A stretch of 64,000 nt of DNA from Lunularia cruciata (Eukaryota > Streptophyta > Marchantiopsida > Lunulariales > Lunulariaceae), in the NCBI GenBank assembly GCA_948567375.1, contig OX419762.1:55409034-55473033 (forward strand). Direction: 5' to 3'. Under the pieces are notes generated by a model that ran no database searches, had not been told where the DNA came from, and saw nothing but the letters and a program-made list of their open reading frames with translations. Each line of letters starts with the position of its first letter. Positions within the stretch are counted from its first letter, which is position 1. Positions 1-11,700 of the stretch are shown piece after piece. The translations under genes were made by a program, and so were the position numbers.

Positions 1-720
1 CGCACGATAGCTATCACGCCATTTGTAGTTCCGCATCTAGATGCTCGGACACTAGAGTTCCAGTGATGGTAGTTAGAGTTATTCTAGCTGTTTCTCAAGG
101 ACTACTTTCCGACTGTTAGATTTTGTGTTTGGGGTACTGACTTCACGGTGGGGCCCACCGTCACTTTGCACCGTTTGCACCGTCAAGTGTGCCGTCAGCG
201 GGACCGTTAGGGTTTCAGGGCTAGCTCGAGTCCAGGGGGTATAGTTTAGAAGTGAGCTCCAGAGAGCTCACTTCTCTGATGTTGAGCCTTCGAGTTCCTG
301 GCTATGGTGGACAGAGGCCGGCGAGCGTCACTTGGATTCTCTATGCTTGAGTGGGTGTGGCTTGACTGTAATCAGTGCCCAGTTGTTGGCAGTTTATAGA
401 GTGACAGATCAAGTACTGATCTGAGTTGAGTTGAGTTGAAAGTGTTAAGCAATCTGATTATTGTGGCACTTTAGAGTCTATGTATGACTTATGTGTGAGT
501 TGTGCTTTTATAGTGTATGATCTTGACAACGATGTATGTTGTGTAGTGATGTATATACGCACGACAAGTTTCTACACCCGCAAAGGATTTTTTTTTGGTG
601 AAATACCTTTGGCTTGAGGTTGCAAAGGACTATTTTCACCCCCTTAGGTAGTTTTTATGTTAGTTCTTTGCATTCAACTATCTCTAACAAATAACTGTTG
701 CAAGTTTTTATTATTTTTTT
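1..720. other. Unassigned GC-richer sequence
   Basis: No reading frame or family could be recognised here. The stretch is richer in G+C than what follows. It contains a short run of related CACCGT motifs near 140-215, a perfect 12-bp hairpin at 248-275 and a short TTGAG repeat near 423-440. It may be an LTR or intergenic fragment of another element, but no termini were seen. Confidence 0.4.
248..275. repeat. Perfect 12-bp inverted repeat with 4-nt loop
   Basis: The left arm AGAAGTGAGCTC (248-259) is exactly complementary to the right arm GAGCTCACTTCT (264-275), with CAGA between them. No T-run follows and no gene is adjacent, so a terminator role is not supported. Confidence 0.8.
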
Positions 721-724
721 TATC

Positions 725-1454
725 TGAATGCTCCTTCAACCTCATCGATAAGTAGTCCATCTTCTTTTATTCATGGTGGTCTGGCCTTCTAATTGCTGCA
801 CATGCAACTTGAGCTCATGCATCTTTCCCTTGAGTGCTCTCAAATACACTTCTTCTTGCATCCTTTCCACAAAGAAGTTTCTAGCCTCTTCCAACTATTG
901 AAGAGTTATGTGCTTCTCCTCCTCTAATTGTTGGATCCAAGTATTCCACTCCTCTTAGAGTGCCTCCTACATTTGGATTTGTTTGGCTTGACTGTCTCCT
1001 ACTCCAACTCCAACTCATTCACCATATGGTTGAGTTAAAGTGTCACTTCCTTTTGATTTTCATGTATTTTCACAACCATAGTTATGACCTTGACATTAGC
1101 ATCTTCCGCTACACTCCAAGTGCTTGCAAACTTCTCATTCTTACAACAAAATTGATTTTCACAATCTTCTTGCGTCTACTTAGAGTGCTTGTACTTCTCA
1201 TTGTAAGCTTTGGGTTGCTCCTTCTTGGTGATCTTGGTCTACCTTCAAGGGGCACTCCTCATCTTATCTTGTATTCTCCTACACCAAGTCATTCATCTTC
1301 TTGGCCTTTCTTTTGTATATTCTCTAGCCTTTGTGACCTCTTCCTAGACATGATCCTCATTGGCCTATCGAGCATAAACTTGCTTATGAATATTGCACAC
1401 TTCTTTTGTGTAGTCTACAATGCCATGGCACTTGGTATGGTATCAAGGTAGTAG
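725..1454 (-). pseudogene. Possible remnant of coiled-coil LTR ORF
   Basis: The plus strand is pyrimidine-rich. The minus strand reads, through several stops and frame changes, as a Lys/Glu-rich sequence similar in style to the coiled-coil ORF found inside family II LTRs elsewhere in the window. No residue-level match could be established. The stretch ends where the TG...CA terminus of element B's 3' LTR begins. It could equally be a different low-complexity remnant. Confidence 0.25.
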
Positions 1455-2219
1455 TGTGACAACCCGGCAAATATCATTTTTGCGATAATCAGGTAAGTAA
1501 AGTTAGTTCAGGTAGAGATACAATTCAGAATTGGTCAAATACAAAGCAAAATGTAATAATGCAGTTCTTCTTGAGTTCTTCTTTAATCTTTAAGGTAGAA
1601 ACTACACCCAAAAGAGAGTAACTAGCCTGACTAGCAGTCTTGTCACAACAATTTGTCACCAATAATTGCAACTCATTCAGTTCTGTCCAAAAAAATCTTG
1701 ATTGTGATGATTCACTCTCTCCCAAAAATGGCTACTTCATTGCCAAACTACTTTGCCTCAGAATTGTGTTCCACCCCTTGACTTAAGGCACAACTTCTTT
1801 GATCAAAATTGCTTCACATCAACTCAACATTCCACTCACAACTGCAGAATACTACCAACACTACAATTCCTCTTAGATCTGACAAGGCATTGCTTTCATT
1901 GCACTTCACTTAGGATCAAACACACAGAATGAAGATCATGGGTATGGAATCCAACATCCAACAAGCACATTGACTTGCACTTCAAGATTCTCCCAACACT
2001 CACAAACACACACATAGAATTGATACTTGGAATTAAGCTCAAGCGACAAGCACTGCTTCACAACACTTTGCTTTATCTATTCTCAAGAATAATGAACATT
2101 GAACAACAACACACTTTAAATGCCTCCTTTAAATAGTAGAGCACTCCATAGTTACTAACAAAAATACCATTTTACAACAACTTTACCAACCTATAGATCC
2201 AAAATGACAATACACCTCT
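1455..2219 (-). repeat. 3' terminal part of element B's 3' LTR
   Basis: This begins with TGTGACAACCC on the plus strand, the CA-ending terminus on the element strand. It matches the ends of the family II LTRs at 2220, 24873 and 53552. It continues, across inserted element A, at 15777. It contains the second putative LTR promoter near 2122-2135. Confidence 0.8.
2122..2135 (-). promoter_or_regulatory. Putative LTR TATA box (genomic transcript promoter)
   Basis: On the element strand this reads TATTTAAAGGAGGC. The TATTTAAA core recurs at the same LTR position in element B's 5' LTR (25552-25559) and in the solo LTR (54208-54215), about 650-700 bp before the LTR's CA end. That placement would suit initiation of the genomic retrotransposon RNA. 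Assigned from motif and conserved position only. Confidence 0.45.
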
Positions 2220-2579
2220 TGTGACAACCCGACAAATATCACTTTTGCAATAATCAGGTAAGTAAAGTTTGTTTACATAGAGATATTGGTTAGAAATGTC
2301 CTAATACAAAGCAAAGTAACAATCTTCAGTTCTTCTTGGTTGCATCTTTAGTCTCTTAGGTAGAAACCACATAGAAGAGAGTAACAAGCATTGACTCGTA
2401 GTCTCATCACAAATTATTACTTCTTAATCATAGCTCCATCAAATCTTTCCAAACAATCTTGATTGTGATGATTTAGGCTCTCCCAAAAATAGCACTTCAC
2501 TAAAAAACAACTTTGCCTCATAATTGTGTTCCACCTTGATCTAAGGTCTTGTCTTCTCTACTTCTTCTACTTCTCCTTG

Positions 2580-3370
2580 TCAACTCTTCTTCTTTGACTT
2601 TGTAGTTCTCACCTTCAATTGCACACTCTGCCCCGTCTGCTTGTAGTACTTGTTACTACTCCTGATTTGCAAGATGTATTGCTTCTCCTCCGCATCAACA
2701 TCTCTTCTCAAGTCGGGGGAGGGGGAATGGGACACCATCTTGTGTCTGTCCGCCGCATTGAGCAAGTTCAACCCCTAATAGAAGTGGGTTGCAAACGGCA
2801 CAATGTAATGTGGAGGCAACTTGTCTTGCAAATTCCACATCATTTGTCTTGTCATGTGATGGAAACACTTTGCCCAATTAATTGGCTCTCCTGCAAACAT
2901 CTTGTGGAAAAACACCACTTGGTGCTTCATCACATAGGTTATTCTCTCTGGCTTCAAGATTGCCATTAGAGTACTCACAATCCCCCTCTTGATAGGATCT
3001 TTATAGCTCTCCACTTGGTGGCCATTCTTTGTGCACTTCAAAGAGAAGGCATCTCTCACTTTTTGGGTTTCTTTGGCTACTTCTCCCTCTCCAAGAACAT
3101 GGCACCATGCTTTGCGCCTACTTCTCTCCCAAGTACTAATCTCCAATCTGACTTTGTCCATCAAGACGGATTTCCTCTCTTCCCTTCTTCCTCAGGGCCA
3201 TCGAGATACTTACTCTTGATGATCTCAGTCATGAAACCTGGAAAACTAACATTCCAATTCCATGCCAAGAATGTGATCCAAAGCTTGCTAAAGATCTCAA
3301 TTCTTGCAATCACATCTAACCTCTAAATTGCATGATTTCTCACTATGAATTTGGAGTTTTTCTTTCCATC
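2580..3370 (-). pseudogene. LTR-embedded ORF fragment, element A 3' LTR
   Basis: This holds the N-terminal part of the family II LTR ORF. The readable start M-E-R-K lies near 3369. Downstream come an R-L-D-V-I-A-R-I-like segment, a W-I-T-F-L-A-W-N-W-N patch, and a conserved run containing Y-K-D-P-I and V-V-F-F-H-K-M-F-A-G, followed by H-Y-I-V-P-F-A-T-H-F. Several stops interrupt it. The coiled-coil C-terminal half is deleted. No function is known to me; similarity to the 'putative plant transposon protein' families is only a guess. Confidence 0.6.
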
Positions 3371-3556
3371 TCCCATCTTTCTCTCTTCCACTCTGGGTTG
3401 GGGGCTATTCTTCTACTGATTCCCGGATTAACTCTCTCGACTTCCTCTTGACACACCAGTGCATCTTCAACTACACTTCCCTTCCCATGACCTCCTGCAG
3501 GACGCCTTCTTAACAGCAATGGAAAATTGCTTGTCACCACTTTGCCTCTAGCCCAA

Positions 3557-3565
3557 ATTTTATAG
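3557..3565 (-). promoter_or_regulatory. Putative TATA box upstream of LTR ORF (element A)
   Basis: CTATAAAAT on the element strand. The same motif precedes the LTR ORF in every reasonably complete family II LTR in the window: 15383-15391, 18372-18380, 28498-28506, 51301-51309 and 57569-57577. Confidence 0.5.
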
Positions 3566-3949
3566 TGGTGTGCCTCCTTTGTCTTTCTTCACTTTGATTT
3601 TTTACCAAGAAATCACACCTCATGCATGCTTTTATCACTATCTATTGTCCCTCACGTGTGTATGACCACCGTTTTTGTGAACGGTACCTTCTTGAATGGC
3701 TCGCCCCAAAGGAAAGTTGTTACACTATCCTTGCCTCGGGTTGAGTGCTCTCGAGATGAAGTCTCCTTACTTTGGATTACATGCTGACATGGCATTTTTG
3801 AGTACCTTGCCTTCTGACACAAAGTCACTTTACCTCAGGTTACACCCCGAGGACACCTTTCTTTGCCTTCTTCTGCCATACAGGCGCAATATGACTTCTT
3901 ATGTACACTTCTTCTTAAAAAATAAGAAAAAAAAATTGTGGGTACCACA

Positions 3950-3965
3950 TACCCCCTCCCTCAAA
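3950..3965 (-). promoter_or_regulatory. Polypurine tract of element A
   Basis: On the element strand this reads TTTGAGGGAGGGGGTA, immediately before the LTR start TGTGGTACCCACA. This is the expected plus-strand priming site and fixes the LTR boundary. Confidence 0.8.
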
Positions 3966-5110
3966 TGTGAGCGTCCTTGTGAACAAAGATCTCGGATGTC
4001 TTAGAGACTTCCAAGTCTATGGTCCAATATCTCCAAACTCTCCACCCGTTCACTCGAGTGGCAAATGGTTGTCCTTCCAAGTGTGCAAGTTGAATGCACC
4101 CATTTTCATAAAGATGAAGAACTAGATAAGGCCCCATCCATCTCAAATGCAATTTGCCTGGAAAAAATATTTGGCAATTGTCATATAACAAAACCAAATC
4201 TCCTTTGCAAATAGTCACAGGCTTGATGTGCTTATCGTGCTTGACTTTCCTCTATTCTTGTTCTTCTTTTGTAGTTTGCATTGCATCGTCTCTTTTCTCT
4301 TCTAACCACATCAATTAATGGATTGGAAGATCCTGACTTTCTTCTTCCGACAATCGTTCTTTGCAAAGAATCCGATATGACGGAACTTCAAATTCAACTG
4401 GTAGTATGGGGTGCAAGCCGTATGTCAAGAAGTATAGATTTTTCTTGGTTGTGATCTTTTTTGTCATTTGATATGCCCACAAGGTGGCTGGTAACTTCGT
4501 GTCCCAGTCATAGGCATAATTGAAAATCACCTTATTCAAAATTTTGCAAAGTAACCCATTTGCCTTTTCTGTTAAGCCATTTGCTTTTGGATTATAAGGA
4601 GTCGTCTTCCAATGTTTAATCTGAAAGTATTTTGTTAACTCCTCCATCACAAAGTTCAAGAAATGTGTCCATTTGTCACTGACCAATTCTAGAGGACATC
4701 CGTATCAGGAGATGATTTTTCAAAAGAAAAATTCCGCCATTGTTTTGGCATCCTCTTTGCAAGTTGCTTGAGCTTCAACCACCTTGGTAGCATAGTCAAT
4801 GCAAACCAAAATGTAGCATTTTCTTGTGACTCGGGTTACCGGTTGTATTGGTCCCACAAAATCAATTCCCCATTTCTCAAATGGGGCCAAGGGTAAAATT
4901 AGTCTCAAAGGTCATTGGGAAGTAGCCGTAGGCTTTCCATTCTCTGACAAGCGCCACAACTTTAAATATGGGCATGCGTGTCTTTGTACATTGTAGGCCA
5001 CCAGTACCCCGAAGAAAGAATCTTCTTTACAGTATTCTTCAGAGCATAGTGTTCTCCCAATGCTTTGGAGTGTAAAGAATCAATTACGCCTCCAACTTTG
5101 TATGACTCCA
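3966..5110 (-). pseudogene. Element A integrase remnant
   Basis: Integrase of a Ty3/gypsy element, which inserts cDNA into the host genome. Visible blocks are W-G-I-D-F-V-G-P (first catalytic Asp, near 4850), S-D-K-W-T-H-F (second Asp, near 4670) and G-L-T-E-K-A-N-G (Glu, near 4560). The last two are separated by 35 residues, the canonical DD35E spacing. The C-terminal GPY/F-like part follows as R-W-M-G-P-Y (near 4130) and T-R-V-N-G-W-R-V. Stops and frame changes separate the blocks, so it is not functional. It lies between RNase H and the polypurine tract, as in normal gypsy order. Confidence 0.85.
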
Positions 5111-5114
5111 AGCA

Positions 5115-6850
5115 TCACCAAAGTACTTTGTCTTTGCCCATCTTGAATAAAATGCTATGTTTCAGCTGATACGGCCCCATTTTCTTGAGAAAGATTGCTC
5201 TCTGCTTTGGGTCCAGCCCTTTAGAACACTGGAGAGTATGCAGATAATGATATTTGGCTGCATACCTTGTACTTTGCATTGCTATTAATTGATATAACTC
5301 TTCATCAAGGAACCGATCGTTGATCTCCCATTCTTGGTTTTGAGTTTCTAACCTGGACAGGAAGTCTGCATTCAAATGCAAAGCTCCCTTCCTTACTTGT
5401 ACAATATATGTGAATTCTTGTAACAACAAGATCCATCTTGCAATTTGCCCGGAAAAATCTGCCTTCTTGACCAAATGTTGCAATGTGTAATGGTCAACAT
5501 AGAAGACAAACTCGTATCCCAACAGGTAGTGGCAAAATTTCTTGCAAGCATACACCATTTTGAGTGCTTCTCTTTTAGTCATCAAATAGTTCTTTTTTGA
5601 AACTGAAAGTTGTCGGCTGGCGTAATAGATTGGGTAATCTTTCTTCTTGTTGTTCTTATGACTCAAGACTACTCCAATTGCCATGGACAAAGTATCCACA
5701 TATACATGAAAAGGGACATCTCAATTTGGGGCCCTGATGACTAGTGCTTCAACCAGTTTCTTCTTCAATACTTGGAAAGCTTCTTCTTGATTTGCTTCCC
5801 ATAGGTAGTCTTTGGATTTCTTCAGAAGCTTTGTAAGGGGTGCAGCAAGCACCACATAGTTTGAAACAAAGCGTCTATAGTATCCGACATGTCCCAAGAA
5901 GGCTCGCAGCTCCCAAATGAACTTCAGAGATTCCAAAGCTGAGATTACTTTGACCTTCTTGACATCAACTTCAATACCTTAGCTTGACACCGGATGCCCA
6001 AAAGGAATTGCCTCCTTCATTGCAAAGAAGCATTTCTCTAGGTGTAATGACAAACCGGCAAACAACACCTTTCAAAAGTTTGGCAAAGGTAATCAAAATG
6101 TACATCTCTTCGCCCAAACACAAAAGAATCATCAATGAAGACTTCCACAAATTTGCACAAGAAATCCTTGAAGATTGAATTTATCATCCGTTGGAAAGTA
6201 TTGGGAGCATTACACAACCCAAAGGGCATTTGATTGTAAGCAAAAGTACTCCAATTGGTCGTGAATGTGGTCTTGTCCTTGTCCTCTTCTTGGATAGACA
6301 CTTTATTGTACCCTTAAAATCCATTGAGAAAACTATAACAAGGGTGACTAGATACTTGGTCCAAAATTATATAGGTAAAAGCCAAGGGATGATGATCCTT
6401 CATTATGACTGTATTTAACTTGCGGAAATGTTGGCACACTCAAATCTTCCCAATCTTCTTCTTTGGAATGATGACAATGGGTGAGACCCATTCACTGCTT
6501 AAGACATGAAAGATTATTCCGGCTTCCAAGTACTTGTCAATTTCATCTTTCACCAAGAGTGAGTACTTCAGGTTCAGGCAATATTGTCTCTACCAAATCG
6601 GAACTGCGCCTTCAACGAGATCAATTTGGTGTTCTCCAAATTTGCATGGAATACCTAACATTTGATCAATAGACCAGGTGAATACATGTTGGAATTCTAT
6701 AAATAGGGTAGTGTACCCTGCCAACTCCTCCAAAGTGACTGTCTTCAAAATTTTCAAAATTTTACTTTCAATCAAGACAACATCTTGACAATCATCAGGG
6801 TTGATGACTCCTTCAACATGGCTTACTCGACTTAATCAAGCCGAGTAAGC
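5115..6850 (-). pseudogene. Element A reverse transcriptase and RNase H remnant
   Basis: The RT portion (about 5720-6850) shows T-T-F-T-T-N-W, M-P-F-G-L-C-N-A-P, the F-I-D-D catalytic box and F-L-G-H-V-G-Y-Y-R-R-F. The RNase H portion (about 5115-5720) shows V-D-T-L-S-M-A-I-G, K-R-E-A-L-K-M-V and V-D-H-Y-T-L, so its three acidic positions are retained. It ends in an N-A-D-F-L-S-R-L block. Frameshifts divide it into at least four segments. Domain identity is certain; activity is lost. Confidence 0.88.
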
Positions 6851-6856
6851 TTAGAA

Positions 6857-7978
6857 TCAAGCTGCTATCAAACACCCTTCCTCCAAGTCATGTTCACCCG
6901 AGGCGAGGTCATATGGGTCTTTGTCTTCTATATCCACCTCATAACATTCCAAGTAATTGACTTGGACTTTGTCTTTGGAGTCTTTTGAGGACAAAGACGA
7001 GGTGTCTTTGGATTCATCCTCATCTTCTAACAAAATTGTTTCACCAAGATGTGGAACCTTTGTCCAACTCATAGTCACCAGCTTTTGATCTTTGGATGAA
7101 ATGTCCTTGAACCGTAGCTTCTGCTGGTGCCAGTCCACCACAACTTGAGCACTGTATAACTAGGGTCTTCCAATCACCAATGGGTAACCAGTTTTGGTCA
7201 CTAGTCACAACAAAATGAAATTCAACTTGAAGTGCACCACTCCAATGATCGTGGTAATGTTTGACAGCATGCCTAATGGCCGTCTCTTGGTTTGGTCTGC
7301 AAACTTCAAGACTCGGTGTGTATGATACCCCAATCAATTTGCAGTATCTTTGGTCATGACGTTCACACTGGAACCCCTATCAATAGGTATTGATGTGATC
7401 ATGCACCCTGCAATCTCCGCATCAACCTCGGGAGATCCCAAATCCTCTTGTTCAATATGATATATGGCAGGCAGGTCTTTTTTAGACATTGCACTTACTT
7501 TCTTGAGGGCCAAATTCAGCTGCCTCTTGTACAACTTATTGTCTTCCCACAATTTTTTAAATATGATGTTTGCATTTGTGGCTGCTAAATCCGCTATAAT
7601 ATTGTATTAGAGGACTCCCTCAATTTCACCGTCTTTGCCTTTGGCTTCGGGTTCAAAGTCTCTCCATGTTCAAATTTGACTTTGGGACGCTTCATGATGG
7701 TGATGGGGGTACTAGTGGTTGTAACCCAAGGTTCCTTGGGTAGGCCCACCTGGGCTTGGATTAGACCCCTTATTTTGGATCGGATGTCTGCCGAAAAACT
7801 AGAGGCTTCGTCTTTGTCTCCTCGTTGAAACTCAATTCACGGGTCCTGAGTATTGCTTCCTTGAGTTCTTTCTGCAAGGCTTTAGCTTTGGCTTTTGCAA
7901 GGATATTTTCCTCCTTGGCAGAAAAGATTGCCTTTGGGTGCAACCTCTTTGCCTTCTTTGAGGATGACGAGGTTGTAC
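6857..7978 (-). pseudogene. Element A protease and gag-pol spacer remnant
   Basis: The aspartic protease core reads I-P-I-D-R-G-S-S-V-N-V-M near 7370, where D-S/T/G-G is expected; here the Gly is Arg. Further on is the G-W-Y-x-x-L-V-I-type flap remnant, then an acidic Asp/Glu/Ser-rich linker (about 6880-7050) leading to RT. Upstream, 7770-7978 encodes a Lys/Ala-rich helix (A-K-A-K-A-L-Q-K-E-L) that continues into gag at 14536 once element 1 is removed. Confidence 0.75.
7975..7978. repeat. Left target-site duplication of element 1
   Basis: GTAC directly abuts the outer end of the 692-bp LTR, whose terminal TGTGAGCC is TATGAGCC here. The same GTAC follows the other end of element 1 at 14532-14535. 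The related element B sequence near 22726-22735 has a single GTAC at this point. Confidence 0.75.
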
Positions 7979-8670
7979 TATGAGCCGGCCTGTCTCTCAC
8001 TCAAGATGAACCTCTGATGGCTGTTATGGTAGCGCACCATGGACTAAGAAGGCAAGGAACCCCAACTCCATCATACTCCTCCAAGGCTAACACTCCAAGA
8101 CTCAAGACATTGCTCACTAGAGAACTCAATGAGAGAGAGATAGTTGCAAATGAAAGGATGATGAGTACCTCCTCACCCCTTGTTTATATACTTGTGAAAT
8201 AGTTACGTACCAAAGTTACTAATTACCGTAGTAACTCAAGTTACTAGACTAAAAGTCAAGTAAAGTCAAAAAGTAGAAAGGAATATCCATTCACATGGGC
8301 ATATTCCCCTAACCATGTGGTCTTATCTTGACCCAACCACTAAGTCAAGGATTCCTTCACATGGGCTATCCTTGGACTAAAGAAGAATCCAAAACAAAAA
8401 GGCTTGCGGGTCCAAGAGTTCTCAACTCTTTCCTCAAAGCCAAACACCTAGGAATAATACCAAGTCAACACACTAAAATCCAAAATAGTGGTGCTCATCT
8501 TTTCTACTTCCTCTAAAGTAAGGTCCCCTCTATCTTAGCTATGACTAACTTTAGCTAACCATGACTAATATAGAACCATCCTTTATCTCTATATAAATAA
8601 TATCTCTTAAGTACTTGTAATACCAAGCTAAATATCATAATACCACACACATGCACAAATGGGTGTTACA
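7979..8670 (-). repeat. Element 1 3' LTR (692 bp)
   Basis: On the element strand it starts TGTAACACCCATT at 8670. It ends in the conserved GGCCGGCTCA-type terminus at 7979, with the last dinucleotide changed from CA to TA. It is exactly the length of both element 2 LTRs. Confidence 0.9.
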
Positions 8671-8682
8671 TTTACCCTCGGA
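8671..8682 (-). promoter_or_regulatory. Polypurine tract of element 1
   Basis: The element strand reads TCCGAGGGTAAA just before the LTR start. Element 2 has CCGGGGGTAAA at the equivalent place. Expected plus-strand primer site; the family version is short. Confidence 0.65.
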
Positions 8683-8718
8683 CTAAGTTTTCACTTTGTC
8701 CTCAAAGTGAAGGTCTCT

Positions 8719-11700
8719 CTACCTTCTATGATACATCTTCAACTTATCATGGTTAATCCTATCAAAGTGTCTTCCTCCCAACTCCTTGAGATCATAGGTG
8801 TAATTGCCCCACACCTTCTCCACTATGAAAGGTCCAAAGTACTTAGGCAAAAACTTCTTTTGCACTCTCTTGAATCGAATAGAATCAAACAACATTACCC
8901 AATCACCTTCCTTGAAAGGCTCCACCTTCTTCATGCCTTGCCTCTTGTCATAGCTCTCCTTTTGTTTCCTTTGGGCTTGCTCCACTTGAACCATAGCAAC
9001 TGCTCTTGCCTCTTCCAACTCCATGAGTTGATCTTTCCTTGACTTCTCTGCATCACCTCCTTGTGCTTTCTTCAATCTCCTATGAATGCTTTGGAAAGTA
9101 GGAAGATCAAAGTGAATAGGTAAGGTAGACTCAATACCATACACCAATTGAAATGGAGAATATCCGGTGGAAGTTTTCATGGTTGTCCTATACTCCCACA
9201 AAACTGCATGAATCCTCTTGTCCCAATGATGTTTAGCCCCCTCCATTTCTGCATCTTTGACCAACATCATGCACAAGTCTGATTGGTTCTCTCTGCCAAG
9301 CCATTGGAATTTGGCTTATAGGATGTAGTTACTCTATGTGTGATAGAGAAATGTCGTAGCATGGCTGTAGTAATGCTTCATGTAAACTCTCCTCCTCTAT
9401 CAGAAACCAACTCCAAAGGGCATCCAAACCTAGTGATAATGCGTTCATAAAGAAATCTACCCACTTCATCTTCATTCTTGTCCCTCAATGGTCTAGCCTC
9501 AACCCACTTAGTAAGGTAATCAGTAACTACCACAATGTACCGATTGTTCCTTGGGGTTCTATTGAGAGGTCCTACAAAATCAATTCCCCACTTCTCAAAA
9601 GGTCCTAGCAATGGAATTGATCTAAGTGGTGGAGTGGATGTAGACTTTCTAGCAAAAGCTTGACAAACATGGCAAGTTTTGCAATAATCAAGACAATCCT
9701 TGAAAATCCCTCTCCAATGGTAACCTGCATCTAGAATCTTAAAAGCAGTCACCTTTCCTGCAAAGTGTCCTCCACATACTAAACCTTCATGAAACTCCTT
9801 TATGAGTAGGATAGACTCTTCCTTACCCAGTGCTCTTCAAAGTAGACCATCTGCTCCTTGGTGAAAAAGAATATCCTCCACCATTGTGTAAGGTCTAGAT
9901 CTTGCTGCAAGGGCCTTCCTCTCCCTAGCATGCATCCCTTCTGGATAGTTACCTCTTGTCACAAAATCCACAATCTCCTTGTACTCCATTGGAATCACTT
10001 GAGTGACTAAGATTGTCATGAGCTCCTCATCCGGGAAGGAATCATCTACTGGCTCATCTCCATCATGATCATAGGCTCTAGATAACAAATCAGCATTTGC
10101 ATGTTTCTTTCCTGGCCTATCCTCAATTGTGTAGTCATACTCAGACAAGAGTATCATCCACCTTGCTAGTCTCCCTTCAACATTAGGCTTGTTGAAGATG
10201 TACTTCAAAGCCTTGTGATCCGTGACAATTGTGGCTTTCCCTCCAATCAAGTAGTGTCTAAACTTCTTGAGACCAAAGATCACTGCCAACCCTTCTCTCT
10301 CCGTGATAGAGTAGTTCTTCTCTGCTGAAACCATCTGCCTACTAGCATAAGCTATTGGATGATCATGCCCATCTTGGTCTAATTGACTAAGAGTGCATCC
10401 TATAGCTACATTAGAAGCATCAGTGTAGAGGATGAAAGGCTTACTCCAATCAGGTTTAGCAAGAATTGGAGCTACAACAAGGGATTGCTTGAGCTCCTCA
10501 AAAGCTTTGAGAGCCTCCTTGTCTTCCAAAATCACCATGTAATCTACACCCTTCTTCATGTAGATGGTCAATGCATAAGCCTTGTTGGAAAATGAGAAGA
10601 TGAACCTCTTATAGTACCCAACCATTCCCAAGAATTGGCATAACTTTGTCAAGCTTGAAGGGAATGGAAGGTATGAGATTTTCCTCACCTTCTCAGGATC
10701 AATTGCTATTCCATCCTTGGAGATGATGTGCCCCAAAAGTAGACCTTCTTCACATCCAAAAATGCACTTCTTTGGGTTGAGTGATGCATTTGCCTCATCC
10801 AAGCGTTGCAAGACTTTGATTAGGTGCTCAAAGTGCTCCTCCTTGCTCCCATAGACACAAAAGTCATCAATGAAATCTCTCACAAATTTCCTAATGAAAG
10901 GTTCAAATACCTTGTTCATGAACCATTGGAATGTGGCTGGAGCATTGCAAAGCCCAAAAGGCATGACCTTGAAAGCGTAAGTTCCCCAAGGTGTGGTGAA
11001 TGTGGTGAGTTGTTGATGCTCTGGTGCAATCTTGATTTGGTTATATCCACTATAACCATATCCAAAACTGTACCTCTCATGACCTGCAACCTCCTCCAAG
11101 ATCTCATCAATGAATGGCAATGGGTAGTAGTCCTTCTTGGTAACAACATTGAGCTTCTTGTAATCCACACATACCCGAAGCTTGCCATTCTTTTTCTTCA
11201 CAATGACAATTGGAGACACCCATTCTCTCAAACTCTCCACCTCAAAGATAAATCTAGCCTCCTTGAGCTTATCAATCTCCTCCTTCACAACCAAAGATAT
11301 TGGTGGGCTAATGCGACGTTGCTTTTGGCGGATTGGTCTTGCATGTGACTCCACCTCTATCTTGTGCTCCTCCAAGGTGACTTCCTTCAAATCCTTGTAA
11401 CTAAAAGCAAACACATGGATGAACTTGCGGAAAATCTCCTCAAATCTCACCTTCTCCTCCTTGGTAACATTTGGGCCATACTTGAGGGTAGATAACCTTC
11501 TCTCTACCTCCTCAAGTGTCAGTGGTGATTTATCTGGGTCCTTCAAAACCTCTGGCTTAGGTGCAAAATCCATAGCACACAAAGGATACACATCTAAATC
11601 AGATTCAGATTCATCCTCCTCCGTGGAAGTCTCCTCTTCCATGCTTGTGTCCACACCTGAAGCTCCTTCTTCAGAATCTGATTCCCAATAATCAGAAGAT

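Larger units (their letters stand above)
2220..3949 (-). repeat. Element A 3' LTR (internally deleted)
   Basis: On the element strand it starts TGTGGTACCCACA at 3949, directly after a polypurine tract, and ends in a CA terminus at 2220. At 1.73 kb it is less than half the length of intact family II LTRs: the coiled-coil part of the LTR ORF is gone, and the join lies near 2560. Confidence 0.85.

Noticed and set aside
248-275. Hairpin as a transcription terminator
   Set aside because: No T-run, no adjacent gene, and the DNA is from a plant nucleus.
960-1451. 163-codon plus-strand open frame
   Set aside because: Leu/Ile/Phe/Ser-rich translation of a pyrimidine-rich strand; no motif, signal or homology. 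More likely the antisense of a Lys/Glu-rich remnant.
10824-11348. 174-codon plus-strand open frame inside element 1, mirrored at 37666-38190
   Set aside because: It lies antisense to the RT region of gag-pol in both copies. It has no domain and is explained by the codon use of the coding strand.
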